Shown: positions 39,401 through 51,400 of the stretch, piece by piece
Position numbering within the stretch: position 1 is the stretch's first letter
How the letters are laid out: each line of letters opens with the position of its first letter
Assembly: GCF_024763615.1 (NCBI RefSeq)
Contig: NC_077222.1
Span: forward strand, 15,376,001 to 15,440,000
Reading direction: 5' to 3'
Length of the DNA: 64,000 nt
Origin: Phlebotomus papatasi
Taxonomy: Eukaryota; Arthropoda; Insecta; Diptera; Psychodidae
Made by a program: the position numbers and the translations under genes
Notes under the pieces: generated by a model
The model's input: only the letters and a program-made list of their open reading frames with translations
Database searches by the model: none
Told to the model about the DNA's origin: nothing

Positions 39401-42400
39401 CAGGCTGATGTTCGAGGATATTTATCCTGTAAAATTTAACAGTAGAGAATTACGTAAAGGAAAATTTATGCAAGGGACTTTTAATCGACCGACGATCCTA
39501 AGCCCTCAATAGATAGTTTGAAATAAATCTTTACTGCATAAATATTTTCGAATATTTTTGCAATTAAATGTGTGTATAACTTTACTCTTAGAATTTAGTC
39601 ACAATAAAACGACCCTTTCCTCATGTGGTTGTTTCCATATCCTCTTGTATTGATTTATAAATTTATTATACCAAACCCAGTAATGCATTATGAAGTGTCC
39701 GTCGCCGGCTTATTTATAAGAAATCTCATTTGGGAAATAGCAACGAAACTCTAAACATCCAATAGAGCTTTAAAAGAAATCCTTTATAGTTCAGCCTTGA
39801 TTATTCCTATTTTAAATTATCATTTTACTTGGATCCCTTTTATCACGAAGAGGACATCCATTCCGTCTTAATTTATATTTTTTATGCTCTTCAATGCTCC
39901 AATACGACTAAGGAGATAACTTGAAGAACATACCAAGTAATGTAATTTACTGTATAAGTGATCGTAATGGAATTGTGTCAAGCATAATGTTATTTCCCTT
40001 TGATATCTATGAAATTTAATTATAATCTGAGATGTTTAACTTAGTGGGTGGAGAAATACACTCAATTAATTTCCCTTTCATTACGCGACCTTTAACCCTC
40101 AAGAACTGCCACAGTAAAAGATGGTGACAGATACGACTAATTGTCTTTATGGAGAAACACGTTGAATATTGCAATTCTCGCAAGTATATAAATTTTCGTT
40201 AATCAAATGTAAATATACTCTCTTATGTTTTGTATACGTTTCAAAAATTTATATTCATTCTGGAACTATATTTTATACTGTTAATTAAATTTAAAAATAT
40301 ATGATTTTATTCCAAAAATTGTTATCAAAATATTCTGCGAGAATTTTAGTGTATGAAAAGCAATCTTATTCATCAATGCCAATCTTTTATTGACTTGAAT
40401 TAATTAGGCAATAAACCCAACTTAATGCGTAAGCTATTAAGAAAAGGTCAAACAGAAAAGGTACTGAACCCTTTCTCGAACCATACAGGCCATACAGGTG
40501 TTTCGAATTAATCGTAATCTTTACCTTTATTGCGAAATACGGTAGAATAATTCTCGGATAAGTGAATACTATTACTATCATACATTTAAGATACAAAAGG
40601 TCTCCTAAATTGCCAAATAGGGTGGAAAGTCTGAGTAGCAGAGTGAATGAGCCCTCATCATTGATGATTATCAGTGCTTGACTCGACAGCTTTCTAATCA
40701 TATCGCCCATCTCTGTATAGGCCGCATCTGCCGTAGGATGGGTCTGTTGCGCACCCTGCATTTGGCTTCGCACTTCAACCACCGTACACAAAATTGCCCT
40801 AACGGCCGCCACCCTCCTCGTGACCTCTCTGCTCGTCGTCTCGCCCATTCTCTTCCTCATCAGCACAGCCCCATCTCAGGCGCCAAGGGACTGCCTCACC
40901 CACAAAATTGAGGATTGCTTCGCGACGCCGCAGCCGCCGCCTGAGTGTACCGATGAGGATTGCAGAGTGGCGGCAATGACCATCTACGCCCGAATGAATG
41001 GGAAGCTCGATCCATGCAAAGACTTTAAATCCTACAGTTGCAGTCCCATCATCAACAACAGCATGTCCGTGGTCAAGAGTTCACAAGAGGGCGTTGACCT
41101 TCAGATGCAAAGTGAGTTTAAATTGAATATTCAATCTGAATCCAAGTAAAGCTTAGTCAACATTCAAATAAAATTCATTTCAAAATTGTGGTTTATAAAT
41201 TTCATATAAATAGTTATTGAATTGCAATAAGCAGATTTAGATGGAATATATTATTGGATTGGTAGGGTGGAGTAACCACTTATCGCCATGTTTAGGAAAA
41301 CGGGAATTAATTTTATTATAACTTTTGAACCCTTATTACAAGATAACTCAAATTTCACACAAGATTACTTAAATGTATTGGCTGCAGATTCGTGAAAACA
41401 ATAGTCCTCCCTCTGGACTACTTAAAAAACTGATTTTTATTATCAATGCAAAAATAACCACTTCGTCGCCACTTTTTACCACTTTTCGCCAGTTCTGTAA
41501 CCACTTCTCGCCACACACTTGGAAAGGTTCAAACTCAATTATTTTGGGCAATATTATACAAAGATTACATTCAGTATTTCTCTTTCCTCATGATCACCCT
41601 ATTATTACTCGCTTTAAATGATTTTTCTTCGCTTTTATTTGAGAAATCAAACTATTGGACTATTTCATAAAGTAAACAATCCAGATTTGACAACTGAGAT
41701 TCGACGAAGTGAAGTTAGCGTCGCTCTTTGAAAAGAGATGGCGACAGGTGGTAAAATCATTCCAAAATATTACCACTTTTCGCCATGCCTCGTTTTTATA
41801 TAAATATAATATAAAATTAAATATTAATTAACTAAATGTTAATTTTATCTATTTCACAAGTGTAATTAAATATTCAATAGACAATAATAGACAAATGGAC
41901 ATGTTCAGCGCATGGATAGAAAAAGATTCCCCAGAAAAGCTATGCAAGCCATTGTGAGAAGGCGTCGACCTCGAGGCAGACCTAGGACGAGGTGGCTGAA
42001 TCAAACTCAGAATCTTGTCTCGGAACGCCTCGGGATCGAACCCGAACATCTTCCTGAAGTGGCGGAGGATCGACAAGCGTGGGCTGCTAATTTGTATGTC
42101 ATGGGCCCGCGACCCCAATAGGGATAAGCGGTTGAAAATGAATGAATGAATGAATAGACAAATAATTTATCCAAAATGTACATTTTACTTGATGAAAATT
42201 TGATGACACTTAGTACATATTGGACAAGAAATATTGGATTCGATGCACTTGCTTAGAATATTGCTCTAAAAAATGCTCAAAATCGTAAATTCTAAACGAA
42301 TAATTACTATTAGATGATCGGTCAGTAGATTATTTTTTTGATAATAAGAAACACGGATTTGACCTAGACCCTTCTCCTCCTTTATTACTAGGACAACGCA

Positions 42401-45400
42401 CCCATTACTTACCCATTATTTCCCACCCATTACTTTGCATACCTGAGGAAGGGGCCAACAAGCTCCGAAACGTTGTCCTAGTAATAAAGGAGGAGAAGGA
42501 TCTAGGTCAAATCCGTGTTTCTTATTATCGAATAATTACTCTTTTTCGACTCTATACGTAGCAGCTGTAAAAATACAAGTAACTTTGCGGCTCATTTATT
42601 TAATAAATCGCGAAAAATAGCGATTTCAATTTAAGTAGCGAAAAGTGGGACACTGGCAAGAAGTTGTGATTCCACTCTAATGCAGATTCTAATTAATTAT
42701 TACGGAAGCTATATTCAATATACAAATTTACCCGGTGGCAGCCAAAATCCCGAACGCCAAAATCCCGAAAGCCAAAAGCCCGAACGCCAAAATCCCGAAT
42801 GTTCAAAATCGTGAAAGGGATGAAATTATATGGAGGAAAATGTTTAGAATAATTTCCCAAGGCATGGAAGATTTCCCTTTGCCTCCAGCAAGTGCAGGTG
42901 CAATCGTGAGAGTAGCTATGACATTTTTAAAAATTCGGGATTTTGGCTTTTGGGATTTTGGCCCATTCGGGATTTTGGCTTTCGGGATTTTGGTGTTCGG
43001 GATTTTGGCTTTCGGGATTCTGGCTTTCAGGATTTTGACCGGGACCCAAATTTACCATACCCTAGTTAATTTGACCATCATAAAAGATAACACTAAGCAA
43101 TAATTTTGAACTTTTGTGCTGAAGTTTTAGAATCCTTTATTTAACACAATTTACTTAAAAAGATTTCAAATGGACGGATTTTCATGAAACCTCTCCAGGG
43201 AGGGGAAAGTTCTAACTGAGATTCTTTATTTAAGCTTTGGGTGACGGAAGTATTGCACAACTTAATTTTGTCTATTTTGTCCAATGAATCTGACCTATAG
43301 CAATATACATAACCTTCGATCGAATCCGTTAAAAAATAAAGAGGAGTCATTGTGATCAGAACATCAGAAGTGCTTCAAAGGCAATTGAAAGTGAATGGAT
43401 GTCTGATTAAGTGAAAGTGTGTGATTTTTAAATTTTATATAAATTTAAGTTATCTAAAACTTTTACAAATGCTTTGATTTTAAATTAGAACTGAGCTAAT
43501 ATTAATTTATAAAGTTGTTAAATTTAAGGCTTACAATAGCAAAATCGACATAGGGGAAAGCAGCCTGCCTTTGAATGCGGCAGCCTTTGAATATTTCAAT
43601 TTTTCTCTTATTTTCTAAAGCTAAAATTTCATTTTGTTAATCGAAGTTAATAGCAAATAGTTAATAGTATTAACTTTTGTTCACAAAATAGTATTTTTGC
43701 ATTGGAAAATAAGACAGAAATTGATACATTCAAAGGTTGCCGCATTCAAAGGCAGACCATTTTCCCTTACTATTGGTCCTCAACTTAAAATATGCCGTTG
43801 AAGTGGATGGCACTAGCAACGAATGTAGCATGTAGGTGGCCTTTATGCCTGAAGTTGTTTTAATTTAAGAGATTAGGAATCTACCAATAATACCCAGTTA
43901 CATTACCGATGGATATCGCAAGTCAAAAAAGAATTCTAACATTTGTTCCAAAAAGTAGCATCTGCCGGAAGTGCTACTATACTAACTTTAGAAAAAAATC
44001 AGTAGGGGAAGTGTGCCAAATTTCGGCCATTCTAATTTCGGCCACTTTGAGTGTAATTTCGGCCATGGAAATAAAAATTATTCAAATTATGTATGTTATC
44101 TTCGAATAGTCAATGAATTCATTTTGCTTTTAAATATTTATTCATTTTAGGATGTATTAACACAAAGACCGTTAAATTTTAGGTATAATTTGAATTTAAA
44201 TTGCGTTGTAAAAACTCAATATGGAAAGAGTCCCGTCAAATAATATCTGCAGATATCTTTAAGATTTCTGTAGAGAAAATCTACACCTCTACAGAATATC
44301 TGCAGATAAATTCTGTAGATATTCTTACGAATTTTATTTGGGCTTGGGACAAAATTCGTCAGAATATTTCGGCAGATTTATGACGAATCTCTGATGAATT
44401 TCTGTAGATATTCTGTAGATTTTTTCTACATTCCAGACTTTCCAGACAAGATGTGTCAGAAGAGATGGAAAAATTTTTCACTGAAGTTTGCAAAATTCTA
44501 TAGAGTTATTCTTAGTGATATCACGGTGTTTATATAAAATAAAGAATTCTGCGACGCCGTGTTACAAGTAGAGAAAAGTGAAGTGAAAACTTTAAACAGA
44601 GTGTCGACCAAAATTTCGTGTTTTTGTATCATTCGATTGGCGATTTTTAAGAAATTAGTATTTTTGCTCGCAGTTTTTTTACGTATCTAAAATGTGTATT
44701 CGGTAATGCTTGTTAAGCAGAGCATACAATTTTCTTTATAACTTCTACAGTTTCTTCATAAATCAACAATATTTTTGTGAAGTAATGGAGGTTATGCAAA
44801 TTTTCTAGGGAGAAATTCTGCCGAGAATCTGCAGATTTTCTCTGAATGTACTAGAATATACCGTTAAAATTCAAAAAACCTCCGAGTAAAATCGGCAGGT
44901 AGAGCAATGATTTGACGGGGTCTTACAAAAAATATGACAGATCGATTGTGCTTCTAGCAGTCTTGTGATTTGTGGTGAAGTGCAAGAGGTTTTCCTTCGG
45001 TGTGGACTAATTGGCTCAGTTGGTAAGAGTGCTGGGCTCTTTGGCGCAGAGTCCCTGATTCGATCAAGTGAGATCGAATCGCGCCCGGTGCAAGCTTGGA
45101 AAAAATGAGTATCTGGATGGAGACAGCTTTGAATGAGGTAGTACCAGTAAAAACACACAGCAATAATAATCGTCATGAAGCACCGCCAGATAGTCTATAC
45201 TTTGTGCAGCGATCTCTGTCGTTCATTAGCTCCCAACCGGTTGAGCTCTTCTTCAATTGCTTTGAATATTTTCATTGAGCATCTACGGTCCTGCTCGGAG
45301 GGAGTGTTGATCGGACGTCGAACCCCACCATGGGACTTATCGATTATTCATCGCTTCACTCACAACGATACATTTGTAATTCATGCACATCTAATGCGTT

Positions 45401-48400
45401 ACTTTGTATAGAGGACTATCAGTCCTATTAATAAATAAAAGATTTATTTTTCATGAAAATTGATTAGTTTTCATTAAAGATTGTTTCTGTTTATGTTAAT
45501 AATGAATCAATCTTTAAATTTCGGGTGAAATTTCCCAGCTGGATCCTGTATTTCGCGTAAAAAGTATATACTTTGTGAGCGTCTCTCCGGTGAGGTAGTG
45601 TTGACTATTCCGGCAACATCTTTTGCTTTCCTAAATTTTATTATTGATTTTATGTTTTTTTTTTCAATTTCTGAGTTCTACAATGTCCATAGAAAAAACC
45701 CATCGCTTCTATGAAAAAGATGATGTGGAAAGGCCTTGGAAGAGTTCAGGAAGGGCAAATTGCTACGGGAATCTGCGCGTAAATTTGAGATGCTACTCTT
45801 CAGGTCTTCAGGACAAATTACACGGAAGATCTCAGGGCTTGTGAGTCATATAAACGTATTAAACTAAATATTAAACTCGTTCCGTATGACGTTTTGAAAT
45901 TTCCGAAATTTCCTCTCCGTTGCGTCACAAAAGGTGATCACAAACAAGGTGGACGGTATTTCACTCAAACTGGCCGGAATACTACCCAAAGCAATACCCA
46001 TAATTTTATTAATTTTTAAAACGAAGATGATAAACTAGTTTTCAAGGTTCCACACAACCGTACCGAAAAGGAAGTATCAAGAAATATCAATATGTAATAA
46101 AAATATTGCATTTCAAACTTAGGACTTCGGTGCTTATTTGCAACTATGCCGAAATTTGGCACACTTACCCTATATTAATTCTGCGTACAGAAAAAATTTA
46201 TATCTATATTTAACATAATTGAAAAAAAATTCAAAGTTTTCTTTATACAAACGTCAGGGGATTTTATTCATTTTAATATAGAAAAATAGCATAGAAATAT
46301 AATTGCTTAGAATTGGAAGTTTTCTCGGTATTTAAAATCTATTAAGAGATGCAAAAGCGGCTAGAATACTTAGTGATTTTTGAAACATTTCCAAAGTTCT
46401 GAAAGTGAAGTACAGATTTCCACTAATTCTTCCTTGTTAAAGAACATAAAAAAGAGCTGTCCGATACTTCCGTCATCCGAGGTTATAAACTTATTCAATC
46501 TCTTATCCCCTTAGGAAAATTAACTATTATTCTCAAGATATACGAGCACCAAACTTATCAGGTCGAGACAATCCATATGAACTGTTTGGATCTAATGGAA
46601 TAGAGGGTTAATTGTTTCATGCTCTACATCAATCATAATTTTAGAATGTAGATTTATTGAGAACATGAGATGGCAAAGTTATCTAACTTTTTTTCACAGT
46701 TTTTTTTTTTGTGAAATAACAAAGAAAAGTTTTCGTGCAGGATATAAGCAAGAATTAGTTCACTTTCCGGGTAAAGGGAAAGTAGTTCACAAATTGCACC
46801 CTTGGAGAATGTTTTTTTTCCTGAATTTTATATACTTTCTCACCAGCTAGTTTAATGGTAAATTACCTCAATTGCGTGTCTAGATCTACTGGAGACCAAC
46901 ACGAGTTCGGGTGTTTTTCGCAAATTAGGGCGTTTGTACGAAAGTTGCCTCCGTCAGAGCCTCAATTCCTCGAGCATTCGCCTCCTGCTGGAGAGTCTCG
47001 GTGGATACCTGCCAAATGGTAGTTTGGGGCCATCCAGCATTGCGCCACTCATGTCAAAAATTGCCGCCCTCGGCCCCACACCGCTTATTGGCATCTACTT
47101 TGATTTGAGTTACGGCCGTAAGCCACAAATTATGTTAATTATTGATGGACCAACGACGTCAGCACCGGTTTTGGAGGTAAAATCCACAACATCAATAATC
47201 CTCCCTATTTTTTTTCCATGACCTTTCCCCCGAAAATCAACCCATTTATCGATCATACCTGTGCTGTTTTTATCAGGTTAATATGTTTGTACAATTTGAT
47301 TTAATGCCATATAATTCACATATAGAATACAATACGATGGATGGGACCAAAAGCACCGCCTTACAAAATTCGAAACGATGTACCGGAACTCCTGGACGAT
47401 CTCATGAATGTCTTTCTGCCGTCCAGTCTGAGTAAGGAGCAACGACAATCTGAGATGGATTTGATTCGTAACTTTGTGTCTGAATTGAATAGGGTGAGTG
47501 ATTCCATTTCCGTTCTAGGGGAAGTTGAAGCTACTGTCGCTTTTTCCGGTACTCTTGTCATTCACATTTCCTCCACCAAGCACTCATCGTGTCCTTTTTT
47601 GCAGCTTCGACAGCATCATCTTGATCGGGACTTTTCAAACAGTTACGTAGTTTACAATGTTACAACACTGTCAACGACTTATTCATACGTAAGTGACAAT
47701 TTTATTGATTTCTTGCACAAAATTCCTTTGAATTTTGCATCAAATTCCTTCTGCAAGCCGAATGCAAGTGATCTGAAATGTCTTTAATGTTTTATGTAAC
47801 AATTACAAACATGCATTTTTATCATTGTGTCACTTTTTCCGACAAATGCACAAAGTTTCTCGAGTAAAACCCTAAAAGACATTTGGCTCAAGCATGTCTC
47901 ATATTTGTCAACCTTACGGAGACAAGAATATGATTATAGTTTTATAAGACTTTCAGGAAGTATAAAGGGCGAGTAACTAACATCTTTTACGGCATTATAA
48001 CTTTGAATTTATTTTTTATAAATAAGCATTCTATCTTTTGCAACATAGCCAATGTAAATTTGAATTTTAATTACACAGAAAATACACAGAAAAAATACTT
48101 TGTAAAATTGTTTGTTAAATGTTTGTTAATTCCAACTGGAGACTTACGAAATGTTCGTAAATCGTATAACTTACTAAAAAGTTCGAAGTTCGTAATATGT
48201 TCATTTGACGGGTATTTTTCGGTCTTTTACAAACATTTGTTCGTAAATGTTCATAAAGAGTGAAATAGCTTTTCCAGCGTTTTGCGCTGGAGATTGGTCA
48301 CCAACGTTAAGACGGCGGTGGACGCTTGTTACTTCCCTTCTCTATCTTATGCTACTACACTATGCTTTCTAAAGAATTGCGTCTCAAAAGTCAAATGAAA

Positions 48401-51400
48401 ATTAAATAAACAGATAAATAAAAACACAAAAAAAGGTTTGTAGAATTTTGTCATTTGTTCGTACAGTTTTGTCAGACAAACAAAGCTGTACGAACAAATA
48501 TTTGTAAAAGAATAAAATGCTCATCAAGTGCTCATGTTACAAACAATGTTTGTGAGAAAATACAAACTTTTACGAACTTTTTTTGGGTTATGCAATTTAC
48601 GAGCATTTCGTAACTCCTCAATTCACAAACATTTACGAACAATTTTTTTCTGTGTAGAACTAAATTCTTTTTAGTTTATTCTTTTGTTTTAATTGACCCG
48701 AATAAATTATTAAATTTGTTTAGCAATTTATGTAAATAAACTAAGTGTTTCGCAAACAAACAATTCTGAAGAAGAACCGGAGAACTTTCATTCAAATGTT
48801 ATTAAATATATTTAATCATTCCACTTTCAATTAAACAAATTATCATTTTAACTTTACTATTAATTAACACATACAGAAATAAGAGTAAAATGAAACAAAA
48901 AAATAAAAAAAAAATTAAAACAGCAACTTTACAATAATTAAATGTGTTTATTAATTAAAATATTTGACGAATTAAACTAGAATTAAACTCCATTTGAAAA
49001 TCCATTTTACCTCTTACTATTAGACTGTATGTTCGAATTTTACGGCGCGATGATGATTCATATTATTTTTCACTGATATCTTCTTAAATATAAATAGAAT
49101 ATCAAATAAAAATGAGTAAATAATATTATATTGATGAGAAACTATATTAGCTATTTAAGTCGATTTAAAAGCAATTTTTGTTGTTAAATTTAGATTTTCC
49201 TTTATGAATTAATAAATGTGTAAGAGTTTACATCAATAAAAATATCAACGAAAATAATTTATGTTATGCTTCATATTACTATGAGGTGTTATAGCATGAC
49301 AAGACGGCGGTGGACACATATATTGATATTGATTTGTAATATAAACATTTACTAAATTCAAAAGGATCTAAAGCATTTAGATCCTCATGAATTTAGATGC
49401 CTTAAAATCAATATTAACAGTATAAAAAAAATTAAAATCAAATGTTACAGGGTCTGTCCATCATACAACGATCGTTTAAAGTGAATAAAAAATTAAGAAC
49501 ACATTGAAGAAGAAAGGCAAAAAAGTAAATGTATCAAATTTCGTACAATTTGCTTATAAGTATCAATATTATGAGTTTAAGCATTATATATTTAAATACA
49601 AAATGATTTTTTCGTGTTTCACGTTTGAAGAAATTGCTTTTGAGTAGTTTAACTTTATCTTTTTCTCTAAAAACAACTTAATACATCTGAAATTAAATAA
49701 AAATAAGACATTGCTTTATGTGCAATATCGGACGCAAAGCTTCTCAAAGTTCGTTGCTATTTCCAAATTCCTCCAAAGCTTTTTCTATAGTATCTCATTT
49801 GTTGAAGCACGTTATTTTTGTTCCTCAATTCTCTAAAGACTTTATAAAAAGTAAAATGCTATTTTTTAAATGAGGAACATGACGCGAGTCCGATATTTTA
49901 AGCTGTCCGGAATTTGGCACAGATATCTTAACTCTATTGAGACCGCAGAACATGTATCAGGCTTATTTCTCGAATTTTTGATCAAAAATATCTTAAGTTA
50001 TGGAATTAATCAAGTACCAACAAAAATGTCTTCATAGTTTAAAGTCATTCAAAGTATTGGATTTTCATCGATTCACAATAATCAAACGAACAATGTTTTT
50101 CTCAAAATGTCCATATACTTCAGTTCATGTCCAAATTCTTTACATTTTGTCGAGGCTTTTCATGGATCACAACTTCTGGTAAAGATAGGGGTTGTGATTT
50201 GATTTACCATACTTTTTCAGTATTAATATTATTGAAAATTTATAAATATCAATTTTAGCGAGCCTTTCTTCATTAAATGAATGTGACGTAAAATAATTTA
50301 AAACCCTGTTAAGAGAAACTTGTAATGAAGCTCACTTGTAATGATATTTTTCATTTATTTTTTATCTAAAATTTTCATTATTGCTCTTCTGTTTTTGATA
50401 CTATAAGTAAATTTGTCTCTTTATAAGATTTATTTGTCTGTAACGCTGTCATCGTTAACAAAGATAGAAAATTAAAAGTAAATTTGATTTTACATAGGGT
50501 AAGTGTGCCAAATTTCGGCATAGTTGCATGCAAGCGTCAAAGTCTCAAGTTTGAAATGTTATATTTTAAATAAAAATAGATTTTTTTTTTAATTATTTCT
50601 TTTGTAAGAGTGTTGCTTGGAACCTTGCAAAGAGTTTACCGTCTTTATTTACTCTAAAATAATTCTTAATACATTTTAAAATAAACAAAAATATAGACAT
50701 AGCTTTGGTGCGCTATTCCGGCCACCTTCATTCTCATAGTTCCTTTTCCTTCGGGAATTCGCCCAATATCTTTTTAACGTCATCTCGTTTGTCGAAGCTA
50801 CATTTTGTGTTATTGTTTTGCATTGTATAATCTCTAGAGTACGTAAAATCTAAAAGTTCATGGAAACTCGATAAACAAAAAAGGTGGTCGAAATTGCAAG
50901 CTGGCCGGAATTTGGCACACTTACCCTACTAGACTTAAAAAATAATACTAATTTTATGAGTTCTTTTTGAAAGAAACAGCTTCATTATGCTGCTATTCCA
51001 ATAAAAAATTATCTTTTTTGAGAATTTTCAGTTCTTCATTATCGACTTTTCTTAGTATTGGTTCCAGTCACGACTGTTTGATCGAAAAATCGATAATGCA
51101 GAAGCAAAGTAAAGTGCTGAAAATAACATGTTCATTTTTCATGGAAATAGCACCCTTATGGTGAGGCATTCCTGAAAGTATCGCCCATTTGTACTTAGTG
51201 AGCAACCCCTAAGACCCAAATTATTTATGCATAAGCAACCATTTACATGAAACTTAGGGTTGGGTGGTATGTAGCCAACATCCACGTGCACGGTGCTTTT
51301 CACCACGTGTGCATAAATGGTTATGACGTTAATTTTTCAAATTCTAATTAGCTTCCTGTTTGCTTCAACAGCTAAAGTGGAACGATGTAATTCCACAAAA

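Larger units (their letters stand above)
41265..42677. mobile_element. worn TA-flanked element hosting two later insertions
   Basis: The left end after TA (41263-41264) is GGGTGGAGTAACCAC. The right end, reversed after TA (42678-42679), is GAGTGGAATCACAAC. Words such as CCACTTTTCGCCA and TCGCCACTTTTTACCAC recur inside. The LINE tail at 41897-42152 and the hairpin unit at 42309-42528 lie within it. Confidence 0.5.

Noticed and set aside
42735..43103. 122-codon frame with FGFWDFG-type repeats, and a similar one at 55085-55270
   Set aside because: Both are the 15-bp terminal repeats of the foldback-like element read as protein.
45003..45095. Functional tRNA gene
   Set aside because: Polymerase III boxes are good but no complete cloverleaf or acceptor stem forms; a SINE-like unit is more likely.
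47341..47787. A single 148-codon exon
   Set aside because: Good GT-AG sites split it into exons 4 and 5 with family-consistent joins; the rest is read-through into introns.
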